DNA from: Acanthaster planci
Taxonomy: Eukaryota > Echinodermata > Asteroidea > Valvatida > Acanthasteridae
Assembly (NCBI RefSeq): GCF_001949145.1
Contig: NW_019091432.1
Coordinates: forward strand, 706,813 to 770,812
Direction of reading: 5' to 3'
DNA length: 64,000 nt
The notes under the pieces were generated by a model. It was not told the DNA's origin, made no database searches, and saw nothing but the letters and a program-made list of their open reading frames with translations. The position numbers and the translations under genes were made by a program. Shown one piece after another: positions 20,981 to 34,016 of the stretch; positions within the stretch are counted from its first letter, which is position 1; the number at the start of each line of letters is the position of its first letter.

Positions 20981-23265
20981 CTGGAGAATCCACAATTACG
21001 GCACAGACTTTATCAATGCAACCCCGGTGAGGATTCTGTCAATCTCAACATCTATAATCTCAACAATCAAGTCTGCCACCTTGAGGGGTGGCCGGTATTT
21101 GCTCAAATTGCTTTCTTAAAGGTACAATGTTTGAAACATCCAAAATACGGAAAAACAAATACACAATATGCAGTGGTAATGCAGGTCTTTTGTACATGCG
21201 AACTGGTTGAGCTGTAATTTCTAATTCATCAAAGAATACTTCATGGAGAGCTAATCAAGACATTTGACAAATTTTAAAACACTGAAAGTAAATTCACAGA
21301 TTCCTTTTTGACAAACGTCAAAGCGGATTAGTGCATTTATATCAAAAATGCAAGTGAACTTCAAGTAAGCGTGAATTACATGTTGGAGTCTGACCCATTA
21401 TATCACCACAGTTTAAGTCTACGCTTAGGTTACTTGGAAAAGAGCATTGTCATTAGCAATGCAAATGTAGGACACATCAACAGACTGGGCATTTTCTTTC
21501 CAAAGAACTCCACTTCCGCGCATCAATTTGTTCAAACCGCGAGTGAAGTTCGACTGAAAAGGAAGTTATCAGCAGCGCCCACAAATACCATCAAAAAATG
21601 ACTGATGAGATTAGCTCACTTGTTTCTTTATAAATGCCACTTTGATAAGAAACAGTCCTTTTTGATCATTCTCACTGCTCGTTAACAACTGTCTGACATT
21701 TCACGGCAAAGTTCAGCCACGCAGAAGTCCCGTCATCTATTAACCAAGCTGCCGACAGCCCACACTTCATTCATCATACTCCTTGTTTTTAAAAGGTTGT
21801 TGAAACTCTGTTTGATTTATAGGCATTCACTTCCATGGTGACTTCTCACCCCAAAATTGAATGCTAGAAATCCCTGTTGGTTTCTTTTTTCCAGTTCAAT
21901 TTCAGTTCAACCTGGGGACACCTCTCCAACATGCCTAACTGGAAGCCCATTTCAAAAAACATATGTTCGCAATCAAAAGACACACTTTAGGAACTGTCAT
22001 TAATTCCCGAACTTGCAACAGTGCAATTTTTCTCCTTAATTCAAAGATGCATCAAGCTTCACCTAAAATCAAGTGCAGCCTCGGTACCAGAGTGGCTAGG
22101 GCTGAACCTATCTCACCCCTGCAAAATCCTCCAAAAAACTCACGTACTCCAGGAGGATTTAGGTGGGTCTGAAACATTTGAATGTTGTGGCTATGGCTCA
22201 GAAAAACACATGTGCCTATGGCAGCTGCTCACTAGTGGCTGAAGCCACTTCCCATAGACACGAATTATTCTGAGCCGTAGCCAGTTGTTTTCAACAAAGC
22301 CACAAAGACGCATACACACGATGGTACAACAGAACGGCCTACATGTACTAGTGTTCCAATGAAAATGAAAGCCTTTCGCCTGAGGTTTCAGAAATGTTGA
22401 AAAAGTAACAGCTCAGGAAATTGCAAACACAATGTCCTTTTCCTGTTTTGCACAGGGCAAATGCTACTGTGACAAGAATGTGACCGAAGGCTGGCTTGAA
22501 GTTCATGTGTGTGTATGTGTGCATATACGTGTACAATGTTTGTACAAGAAGACACCAGGCATTTATGTAGGACGAGTGCAAATCAGCCTGTAAGCCTAAA
22601 TATTCACAATTTACAACTTCTTGTATAAATCAGTTTTACTTGCATTTTTTTTCTAGTCAAAGTTTTCATTTGAGAGGTAAAGCCTTTAGTTTTCAAAATG
22701 TTAGAAGCAGAACGTGTATGCTTAGCAGTGAATGGTAATTGTTAAGCATGCACCTCGATATTGACTGGGACTAAGATGGTGTTACAACCACAATCAGGAA
22801 TTCAAACAGTACTGCACTATTTCAACACAACTACAAAGCTCTCACTGCGGCAGGTTATCTGGAGTTTCTGGTGTCACAAGGAGAAGTTTGAGTGAATTTG
22901 TGGAACTTAAAATACATTTCAACTCTGCCAAATTTTGCCTTAGACTCGCTTCATATTCGCATGAACAGTGAAGCATGTCTCCCAATGTCAGCATATCTAC
23001 CCCTGTCCAATGCCCTATTCATTCCTATTTAAGCTTTACTACATACACCCCCCATAACCTTGTAAAAAAAAAAGGCTTTGCAAACCAACTTGTGATCCTG
23101 CTTTTGCTTTTAAGTAATGGCTGAATCATTAACTTGCTATATGCATGTAACTAGCAATTACAGAGGACTAAATAGCAAGCTTAACCGTTACCTATGTCAC
23201 CCATGTTAAGTTTCCCTGGTAACCAACAGCACTACCGCAAAGCATTAGTTACCCTTTAAGCTCAC
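20981..23265 (-). other. CASKIN: CASKIN intron (2.3 kb)
   Basis: Phase-1 intron, donor GTGAGC and acceptor TTCTCCAG. A weak tRNA A-box-like string (CAGAGTGGCTAGGGC) is at about 22088-22102, too short to call. Nothing else is supported. Confidence 0.75.
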
Positions 23266-23436
23266 CTCTGTTAGACCAGTTACCGGAAGAGCTAGCGGAC
23301 GTGGTGGAGTCCGAGGAGTAGCGATTGTTAGTAGTGTCTACGAGAACGTTACTGGAAGGAGAGGTTAGACTGCCTGGCATACTTGACAAGGGGGTGCTGC
23401 CATGAGGGTACGACTGGCCTGTGGGGAGGGGGAGCC
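23266..23436 (-). CDS. CASKIN: CASKIN exon: Ser/Thr-rich linker with two possible acceptors
   Basis: It encodes GQSYPHGSTPLSSMPGSLTS, then a Ser/Asn-rich stretch ending SSGNWSNRG. The donor is AGAG|GTGAGC. Two in-phase acceptors exist: CATTAG at 23437 (adding GLPLPT) and CCCCACAG at 23419, whose pyrimidine tract is better. They are 18 bases apart, so either keeps the frame. Both ends are phase 1. Confidence 0.83.
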
Positions 23437-26400
23437 CTAATGACGAAAGGGAGGGGAAGACAAGAAAGATCGAGAGACAAAAAGAGAGAGAGAGAAAAAT
23501 AAAAAAACCTGTAAACACGAGATAATTCCAGTCGGTATAATGCCTGCATAATATTAAACACTTGGTCTCATTGGCTCCTGTGCATGAAGCTCTGAGGGCG
23601 CTCTATCCACAGAAGGCTAGTGAAAGCACTTTCACCGATCAGATGTAAACCATTTGGGGCAAGGCAAAGGCAAGACCATGTTAGAGCTAATACCGATACA
23701 TGTACATGATGTAAAGTGCAGGAAGTCTGCACAGTGAAGTGTGCTTTGCACTGTTGGCCCTCACATACCAGTCATTTTCAAACTTTAACTGCTTGAAGGC
23801 CACCGCATACACAGAGTTGATGGAAAAAAGATACCGGCAGAATGTCCGCATTTCTTTTTTCTCTTTTTTCAGTAGTATAAGCCTAAAACTACACATGTGT
23901 AAGTGTTTGTGCATACATGTTATCGATTCTGTTCCAACACAAAATAAAATTCAATTTTATTACGCACAAAAATTTCAGGCACTTTACATATTGAAGTCTA
24001 ATCGTCGACACAAGGATCAATGTACTTTTGCATTCGAGGGCTCACTGAAATGAGACAGTAATTAAACTGGACAACAGAAGGCTACACAGCCGCACACACT
24101 GACTGAAATTAATAGCCATGCAAACTTCCACTCAGAGAAGATACACGTAGTACATGTACCAGCAAAAAAAAAAATCATTACCCACTTCTGCTGTTTTTTT
24201 CTGAGGGCATCAAATGCTAACTGGTAGTCAGACCATCTGTGATAAAATGCTATATGTACTTCACACGCCAGAATCCAACGCAACCAGCCTGCCAGTTTCC
24301 AAGGATACACTGCATAGTACCTGTGTGCCTCTTTTAAAAATGTTTTCAATGTGTTCTGGCTACATCAAAAATATGATCTGGGTACCTTTAATAGGTCTCA
24401 TTAATGACTACTCATGCCCCTTCCAGAGAAGGCATTATTCATATAAACCAATAGATGAGGTCACAGGTCCTTTCATGCATCAAACCATTTAGCCTGTCTT
24501 TGGCGAGACAGACAGCTATCTAGGTAACATTGAAATGATAGCAATGATGACACAACTTGGTGTCGCCGATTAGTAGCAACGGTCACAGCTGCGATGAACA
24601 CGGCAATATGAGGAAGGAAAATGCATCAGACAAACCGGCACCAGAAAGACAACAGCCCGCGCATATGTCATCAGCAAAATGTATGTTCGTTCTAAGGGGG
24701 CGTGCTACTGCAAGTGTCATGTACCAGTAATGGTCACATGGCAAAAGTGCCACAGCAAAAGCCTGTATCACTTAAGTGACAGTGTTGACAGAATTCACAA
24801 GCCTGGCACATGATACGATGTTAACTCTGATCACACATAAGGGATTTCCTTTGATAACAAAGCAACCAGACAGACCCTCAAATTTGTCACACCTGACACA
24901 CCATGGTCTTCTCGCTTGCTCGTGTTGACTGCTCTACTATGAAGCTATCGACACAAGCATACTTTGCCAGTTTGCCTGACAGAGGCACTGTCACTATCTT
25001 GAACAATCAAATATAAGCAAAGCAGTGCAATTCGGCCCGCAACTGATGCAATCATGCATCTTGTCATTTCAACAGCAATTTACACTCTAAGCATATGGCG
25101 TTTGAGGCACTCAGGTAACTGCAGTTTATTTGTGTGGCCATTAATCTGATTTATTAACCCAGTGATTCCCTCCTCCCCAAAGAACTTCACTGTATGAAGC
25201 CAAGGAGGCCATGTGAAACAAACGCACGGACGCATTCAAATGAATTTATTCTGGGTTTCATTTACTCCTGTTCTGCCCCAAATCACTGTAAACTAACATA
25301 AGAAGTACATTGTTGCCTGCAAAAAATGCCTCAGCAGACAGATTCACTGAGCATGATGATGGATGACTCGTTAAATCATACATAAAGCACAGTGACTCTC
25401 CACTGGTATTAAAGATTACTAAAAAATGCAAAGCAACCTGCATGTACATGTCTATGTACATCATAGACAAACCAAAGCACAGTACCCCATCCTTTGACTT
25501 CACCGAGCCACTTATCTTGCAAAGCAGCCCTGCATTCAATAATGAGTGCTTCACAAGTGGTTACTTACATGTACATGTACATGTATGAAGAAACTTCAAA
25601 TCCAAGCCTGTTTCCCACTGTTCTGATGCAATGATTCAACTGTTAGAAATCCACACATGTGCAAAATGCAACCCGCTTCCATTCACATAAATAGATATAA
25701 AGTTCCCTTGCAATAATAACAATAAACACCTGATGTAGAGTACATTTATATCACGTGTCTCATCTATTCATGGGGCAATGAATAGATGATATACTTCCAA
25801 ATTGGCAGTAAAATATCAACATGTATATCAATAAAATTACAAGACATACACAGCCTAATGCCAATAGCTTAGCGATTTATTGCTCAGGGCATGTCATATT
25901 TTACAGAAATAATTCTTACTTTTCTTGTATCGATTCGAGTGTCAAAACACTGAATTAACATAAGAATAAAACAAAATTTTGCTGCATCTATAAATCCACT
26001 CTGGGACATTCTGAGGTGCTGTTGGTTTTTGGTTTTGAGGAGGTAAACGTCATCCTTTGCCTGAAGCAAATATGCGAATTCATTTTGTGGTCCTTGGCTG
26101 AAGTGACCAACAACCTGCTGTGGTATATTTGTGGATCAATGACTCGCCTCACGTTTTGTAAGCAGCTGGCCCAAGCCACGAAGTGGTCTGTATCGTGACG
26201 TGAATGCTGCATGCGATGTGGAGAGTGTGTCCTTTTTTGAGCTGAAGAGCTACTTGTACAATAACCATTCCCGCTGAACCGTCCCATGTACACCCAATGC
26301 TGTTTGGACTTTGGACTCATTGGCTTCAGTACAGAAATTATCAGTGTTGCCTAAAAGCAGTGCATGTTGTCTGTCTATATCTTACGTACAAGCAATGAAT

Positions 26401-28101
26401 GTAATAAATGTATGGTGTACTTTGTAAACACTTTGCTGGGGGCTGAAAATATGACTGTCTCATTTGATCATCTTAAACAGCTCAGGTGATTACTTACTGT
26501 TAGACAGCAACGGGAACCCCCACAATGAGGAAATCTAAAGCTCTATGACCTTTTCCTACACTGCTTTTTCTCTTTAATGGCAAGTTTAAAGACGGGGAAA
26601 TCTGCTTGTCTGAGGGAAACTCACATGCCTGACAGTGGCAGTGCCCAAACCATCTGAGAATTCTGCTGGAATTCTGATGGCTGTGCAATGAAGGAATGGG
26701 AATAAGAAAGGAACAAACAAACCTCCAGCCACAGAGGTAGCAAGACGGAGTCACCCCCCCCCACACACACACATTGTAGTCTAGAATGTGAAAGGGCCAT
26801 TCCTTGAAACACCTGATCCTCTGCACAGCTGAAGCCAATTTATTTTTTTCAAATTTCAACTGAGCAAACCACAACAAAGATTGTAGCACATCGCAGGAAT
26901 GAAAGAGGGCAAACCACTACTAAACAAAGCCCAGTTTGTAATTCCTGGATACAAATTCGGGAAGTCCCCCGCTCAAATTCCACAAAGTCTTGTGCCGATT
27001 CTCTGTTTTATTAGTCCGACTGCTGGTAATTTGACCTCGTAATTTTTTTGGAAGAATCCTTTTTATTATCTATTATCAAATTTTTTTCACTACCTAACTC
27101 AAGCATCCTTCATTTATATCATTCATATGTATGAAGAGAAAAATACCCTTTTTCAAATTGTCCAGCTTCAGTGAAAAATCTCGGCTGCGGACTCCCTCAA
27201 AGCGTTCGATGTTCACAGCCACCGCTACACTGGTTGATGCTCTGCATTAACCATCAAGTGTGCATGATTGGATAATGTTTAATTCCTCGGGACAATTTCG
27301 ATGGGACACAGCCGACATCTGAATTGGAGCCTGACAATACCATCGCGCCTTCAGAACAGGTCATCATTTTGAAGGCTTGGACTGATTTGGCGTCGCAAAT
27401 AAATAAGTTCACCTCCAACGACCAAGATTTCGAGATTTGTCTCAAAAAATGCAGTTAAATATCAAATGGGAACAGGAGGCATATTTATTATCCCCCTCGT
27501 GACACTAGCAAAACATTCCGTCATCATCCACATCTGCATCAGTAACGATCATTTAATTTTAACCCCGTATCAAATTTTGCAACAAACCAAATTACACAGT
27601 GCTGTTGCCTATGGGTAAAAATTGCACTATACCATGGCATTAGGTTATTTTCACAACTGGGGAAAGCCAGAATTAATGCATACAGAATATCATGCGTTAA
27701 TATCCTTTGCCAAAGGCACTGTCCGTATACAGTGTCAATGAGAAATTCATGCAACAGCCAGGCAAGGGGCAACGACTGGCATATATTTAGAACCATCTTA
27801 AGGTCAGATATGTGAGTCTTGGTCCCTTAAGTGCAGATGTTTTGGCAATCACGGTAATTATTCCGTCTAGGTATTAGAAACTGAACAAAGCTCAGGGATC
27901 ATATGGTACAGCTGAGATGATATGAGTAGTGAGCCACCGAGGTCATGTTGTAACAGAACCATATAAAAGGTTTCAGATATCATCTTGGTTTAAATTTTGG
28001 ATTGTTTTTGTCCTCCATTTAGGTTTGACGACACGAATTTCCCGACCATCTCAAGTGACATTTTAAAACGTACTCATACATGTACATGTAAGTAAATTTA
28101 C
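23437..28101 (-). other. CASKIN: CASKIN intron (4.7 kb)
   Basis: Phase-1 intron, donor GTAAAT. It contains TACATG tracts near 23699 and 25568-25586 and a C9/(CA)n run near 26755-26775. No exon or element is otherwise supported. Confidence 0.75.
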
Positions 28102-28158
28102 CTGTGCTAGTAGGTGAAGTACTTGCATAACTGAATGTGCTCTGTTGGCCTATGGAAC
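28102..28158 (-). CDS. CASKIN: CASKIN short exon (57 bp): Ser/Thr-rich linker, most 5' exon supported
   Basis: It encodes GSIGQQSTFSYASTSPTSTG with split Gly codons at both ends. Acceptor TTTGTATGCAG, donor CAG|GTAAAT, phase 1 at both ends, matching the exon at 23266. Its Ser/Thr-rich composition fits the following exons. It has no domain of its own, so its membership rests on splice sites, phase and composition. Confidence 0.72.
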
Positions 28159-31100
28159 CTGCATACAAAAACGAGGGGGAAAATACAAAATCATTTACAG
28201 CCAAAGCATAAAACCCAAGGACAGGCAGGTACAGGGCAGATCCTGAAAAGTTCAATTTTTTAGTACATGTACTTCGTGTTGTGCAAATACAGGCCGGGGG
28301 GGTACAAACTAGACAACCTGGTTCAGTCCGCCCTGATTCCATATTTGGTCATTCTGAATTCTCTGAGGGATGTTTACACTCAAGACAAAGACAATCTGCA
28401 TGGATGGGGTCAGAAGGTGAAGTCGTGATGAAATGAGCTTCAAAAGGGGCTACTTGTAGGTGCTTTGAACCAGTCTGTGTCTATCCCATATTGGGACATC
28501 CACTATTTGACAGGTGCCAGGGAAGAATGTCATGGTCCCCTTGATGCAAGGTTTAACATCAGGGAAAAACAAATACCAGCACTGATTTATAAGTACAAGT
28601 ACATTGGCCAAGGGTAAAACCATATGTTCCAAAAGGAATGCTTTTTCAAGAGACTAAAGTCTGAAGTGGCGAGCATTGGAATTTATCAGTTCAAGTGTTA
28701 CCATTAGGACACACTACGCTGTCATTAAAACTGATCACACATCTACAGTGCATTCATATTCATAACAGTTTAGTGTAAATGTATACTGTACATGTAGCCA
28801 GGTGGTAGGACGGAAGACATTTTCCAATGTGGATATACATGTACATGAATAAGGATCTCAGATGTGGACCAACATGTATCTAGTTACACCCTGCACACTA
28901 GCTGCAATAAATGACACACTGGTACACTACAATAAACCCCATTCATTGCCTAAACCTAATCACTTCAATTATGGATTACACACTGCAAAGGAAACATGAC
29001 TCTGCAACCTTCCCTTTACATGGCACAAATACTGGCCGACCGACTGACTGCGACTGCTTTGGAATCCTATCCCCAGAAGCACCATTTGAGAGAACATCAC
29101 AAAATCACCATCTAATAGTACACAGTAGCTTCCATGAAAGCTTGAGAAGCAAAATGAAATTACTGTTTACGTGTGTGTACACACACTATCAGAGATCCAG
29201 ATAAGTGGAGGCATCACACCTGATAGTCAAATTGAAGTAATTTCTTCCCTCCTTCGGAAGTAAAATGTACATTGACAGCTTGTTTTCTAACGTGCTAACA
29301 AAAATGGGGCTTGTCATCTTAATAAGATTTTGGACTGGGTACATGTACATGTATGCTAGATAGAATGGAATCTTAACCTGTAATGCCACTTGCATGTACT
29401 GTACAACCAGTCATTATATAACTGCATTACATGTACAATGTACCGGTGTATAATATCAAAACTGATGGCAAACAGGTCACAGATTGGTAACAAAAAAAAA
29501 GCTCAAAAATAACACTCACACATACATGTAGCGTGATTAATACGCAGAAGTATACTCATAGCAAATGGAAGTTGAACCAATCAAATTTTCCAACTCTGTG
29601 ACAAGATATGCATCATGTTTCAAAACAAAAGGTGACTTTAAAAATGCTTCTTCTACTTGGAAATGGATTGAATGAGTCACAATGAGTGGAAGGGGTTAAG
29701 CACGAACATGCTCCCAATGTATGGGCAACTGTAAACCATAGTTGTCCGACATGTACATGTAGATTAATAAAAGGGACCAAACACCTTTCATTAACTGTAT
29801 CATTTACATGGCAAATTGTAATGACAATCAGAGACATGGAACAATTTTTAACACCGAGCGTTGAAGCAGCGTCATGCATGCATAATGCCTATGATGCTTG
29901 ATTAAATGGATGCTCATACTTTTACAATGCACTGCAGTTCGGAGACGGGCATCTGGCTGGAATTCTACAACATGTGCTTTTCTCATGACATTAGTCATAC
30001 TGCGTGACTACTCCCGGATTTCATTTTTCTGCAAAACAGCGTACGGCACATAACTTAAGACGTCCCTGAATCGTGAAGTACATGTTTATAAAAACACTGA
30101 GACATATCATGCACTGGGCTATCAATCTCATTAAAGATACGTCTAGGTCTACGATAGTACAGCTTTGCCCGAAGCCAATCGGGCTTGTACAGTACGTGTA
30201 GTTGGCGTAGCAGGTCTGGCCTAGCCATTGCTGGGACATCTGGACAGTGTTTTTGTTTCATAAATTTATTAAACATTAAACAGATCGCTCATACATTTCA
30301 AAACAGTGCGGTGGACGGGATATCAGCTTAAAGGTGAGGGTAATGGATAGTCACAGGGCTTGTAAAAGGCCTCACATAAATGTAGCACAAGTTGATAAAC
30401 ACTGCTTGTTTGGCAGATGACTACTTAACTGAACATTTTACACAAGGCAGTTTCCTCTGCACTGCAGGATAAGTGACTAACGACCTCTCCATACAGGTAG
30501 TTTCCTAGAACGATTTAGGAAAAGGAATGCGCATTCTCATCTCCACAACTGTAGAAAATGTCAATTCCCCATGTTTTTACCAAACATCCTTTGTTTGCTA
30601 CAGAACTGACGGTATGATGTGTATTTAGGTTTATGCACAAACTGCGAGGAAGGCACAGCAGCATGTCTCAGCCCTGCTTGCTAAAAGGATGAAGCCAAGA
30701 AGTTGACAGAAGGTAGAGACACGCCACACAGCCTGTTTTCCGCGAAGAGCAGTGCACGGATAATGAACAACGGGGTAATGATAATTTAACATATTCTGTG
30801 TGTATTTCACTACCATAGTACATGTAACACCCAACATCAAGGAAGTCTCTCTGCTTCAATACCTTTGCCTGAGAACTACATGAACCAACATGTAACACCT
30901 GTGAGGCGTGGTCCACTTGCTGACAGTGACAGCTTTGGCCGATGTTCCAAAAGTTCATAAATGTACATATAAACAGATGGAAGGCCATCATTTACATTTT
31001 CAGCGACTCAGGTGAGCAACCTTCCATGCAAAGTGCAGAAATGTTTTGCCGACATTTATAGTGCACGGGTCTACAATTACCAGAGTACTGTGAGCACTAT

Positions 31101-33928
31101 GCAGAACACATCAAACTCATTAAAGGCTCTTAGGAAAAATTCAACTGACTCGTACATGTACATGTGCATACATGTACACACAAAGGTATATGTAATACAC
31201 ATGTACGTATTTGGTTGGTAGCAGCAATTTCAAAATGCTCCCATTTGCTGTAAAAGCCTATAGAGTACTGAAAGTGAATACGTCACGCCCACAACAATGT
31301 GTGTAAAAGACATCAGTGCAAGAACCAGTGCATAAACCAACCTGCAAGTGTACTCCATTTGTCTGCACTTTACTTCCATTTTGGCACTCAATACAAGTAC
31401 TTTAAAAAAGGGTAAACTAGCACTTTAAGTAACAGTATGTTATACCTGTAGCAATGCACTATAGAACTCCTTGACAGAAGACAACCTCCAATCTTGCCCA
31501 CATCAATGTTGTAGACAGGGAAATAATTACCTCCTGGCTGAAATACATCAGGTAATCTCCACGCTTTCACACTCCCTCATCAACGGCACGACCAGACAAC
31601 GCCTCACCTCTTGCTATTCTCTCGGTCAGCAGTGACTACACCATCTCCTCGGTGGTGCTCAGAGTGAATTACCTCTCAAGCCCACAGAATCTTCAGGACA
31701 TACGGTAATCTCCCGAGCTGATTACAGTCATCCACTACGTCACCCCCCCTTCCACAACAAGCCTGGCCGCTCTTTTATTCCTAATGAAACCGCAGTCTGC
31801 ATTCATCCCAGATGACTTTTTAGCTGGTTCAAGAGGCCAGTGCGGCTCAGTTGATTATTGATCACAAATGAGGGGTGGGGGAATAGTAAATAAAGGGGGT
31901 GCATAATTCCCTTACAAATAGGTAATACTATCCTTTCCTGCAATTTATGGAAACCTCTTCAAAACATGACTTTGGGATGACATCCGACAGCATTTAAATT
32001 TCCATGTCAGTAAACGTGAAGCACCAAAACTATTAAAAAGAATTCTGGAGGTAAATTTCTCTCTATTTTTACCACAATTGAGACATAAAAATCTTCTTTC
32101 AGATGCATAAAAAAAGTTGAACCTTGCACACAGCCATTCAGACGGAAATCCTCCAGTAACTGCTGGATTCCAGAAAGTTCTGCACAGTAATGCAGAGGAC
32201 ATTTCAGGATTTACAGGCATAATAGTGGAAACAGAAAATTCCAATTCCTCGAGAAATCCCCACAATTCCGGGTCCCCATCCTCATGTTACCCTGCACAAC
32301 GTAGACTGACATCTGAACTGTTCTTCTCCCAGCAGACTGTGGCAAGTCTACACTGACTGAGTCAATGATGATATTCTATCCTCTATGCCACACATATGCT
32401 TTACACACCACCCGTCACCCTAGAGATTGTTCCCTCGCATTCAAGGTGCGCCGACAAAATCCTCGTATAATCAACGGAACAATTCCCAGCAAGCTGGGTT
32501 TTGGGTAACAGCAGCAGAGGTTGTTCTTGGCAGTGTAAGATTTCATCCTTCTTACAGCCTCTTGCACTTTTAGAAGCCAACCCCTCATAAAGAAAGACAC
32601 AAGAAATCTGGATGATGCCAGCTAGATAATTTTAACGGACTTTTCAACTTTTTTGTTTTGACACCATAAAAATTAACGAACTATGAAATATGCTTTCAAT
32701 GCTTCTCATTCACAGCTTAAATGTATCTTTCAAAAGCAGCAAAATAAATCCCCAGGAATAAAACAGAGTCAAATATGGGATCACAACTTCTCCCAAAATC
32801 TTGCCATCAAACTTTTGCCATTTTACTAGCAATTCACACAAATTGTGAGAAAAGAAAATAGATCAATTTTCAATTTGTCACCCACAACCATTTCATGAAA
32901 AAAACTAAAAATCTTCTCAAAAACTGACTTTCTCCAGGACTCCAACGGAACAGCTTTAAACAGAACTTACTTTCAGATTTAATACATGTACCTAGAAAAC
33001 CAGCTTGTTGCAAGAACCTCCATAACCCCATCCGAGCCATGACAGATAACCACTGTACAGTACCTTCCTCGAGGGAACCCAATTACAGGCAATAACAAGA
33101 GCTTCTTGTCACCACGCAGCCTATTAGGCAAATTAATGCACAGACTAGCAAGCAATGATTACATGTCTGTTTTGCTTTCCTTTCCACTGACTGCAATTAA
33201 TCGAACAAGCTGCCATACAAATAGACTCATTACCACTCTCGTTCTACAGTTTCCTTCCCTATAATTTACACAGAATTTGTATCGAGGGGTCGTTATAGAA
33301 GATAGCTTCGTCCTTCTTCATGAGTTGTCATCCCCCTTTTTTCAGATGTGATTAAACTCAAACTTTTTGCAAAAAAAACAGTCAGTTGCATAACATCCGA
33401 CACATTTTCAAAGAGCTGATCACGTCACGAGTGAAATAGTGCCTAAAGGAAGATCAGTACAGAACAGGACAGTTATTTAACAGTTTGGCACAGCGCCAAG
33501 CCAACGCAAGCATCACCGATGCTTACACCTCACATGCACAGAATCATAATTGCAAATAAAGTATTTCCCCCGGGAGAAATATAACCCAATGTCAACAACG
33601 GGGCAACAGCGCAACCAACCAGTACCCTTATAGCTAGGCCCTATTGCCAATCGATAGAACGGAGGCTTCTCTTTTCAGGGGCAAAGAAACTTCATGGGCG
33701 AAACATGCAAATTTAATTCCAAAGGCATTCTGGATCTGCCAGTTGCTTTTGATAGTACTTGTTTCCTTTTTCTTTTGCTGAATAGCTGTTCTTTTATGTA
33801 CAATGAAACTGTAGCCATACTTATGGAAAAAGAAACAGGAAACTGCCAAAGCAGCAATGTGCTTTTTTTCCCCCCCTGAAATTTGAAGACAACATTTTCA
33901 AGCTGCCACACTATGCCAACTCTTCAAG

Positions 33929-34016
33929 CATGTACATGTACATGTACACGTACAGCTATGCCGTACACATACATGTACAGTATGTTCACCTGTACATGTA
34001 CATCTATACATCCATA
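33929..34016. repeat. Cluster of (TACATG)n palindromic repeats
   Basis: The longest local example of a motif found throughout the window: several runs of alternating ACATGT/TACATG, partly mutated to ACACGTAC or ATACATGTAC. TACATGTA is its own reverse complement, so each run can fold on itself. Other tracts include 5680-5705, 25568-25586, 29338-29354, 31153-31175, 35297-35309, 42244-42262, 45020-45063 and 59259-59272. Confidence 0.8.

Larger units (their letters stand above)
7774..28158 (-). other. CASKIN: CASKIN gene, 3' half (13 exons), partial at its 5' end
   Basis: Caskins are multidomain scaffolds at synapses and axons. They carry ankyrin repeats, an SH3 domain, two SAM domains, a long proline-rich region and a short C-terminal domain. 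In vertebrates they bind CASK and polymerise through the SAM pair; in Drosophila they act with the receptor phosphatase LAR. Identity here rests on both SAM domains ([20 protein letters not shown]; then WEDLQEMGINQLGHQKK), on the PPAPPKR and T-[IVL]-K-R motifs of the proline-rich region, and on the acidic/hydrophobic C-terminal helix ending at the stop. The thirteen exons, in transcript order, have phases 1-1, 1-1, 1-1, 1-1, 1-0, 0-1, 1-0, 0-0, 0-0, 0-1, 1-1, 1-2 and 2-stop, all consistent, for 5282 coding bases. Ankyrin and SH3 exons are not in view. Confidence 0.93.

Noticed and set aside
22085-22110. CAGAGTGGCTAGGGC as a tRNA/SINE A box
   Set aside because: Too short, with no B box downstream at the expected distance.
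31607-31656. 50-base open segment HHRGDGVVTADRENSK with a GAG|GTGAGG donor
   Set aside because: Phase 0 in and phase 2 out do not fit the neighbouring CASKIN exons, and the acceptor is poor.
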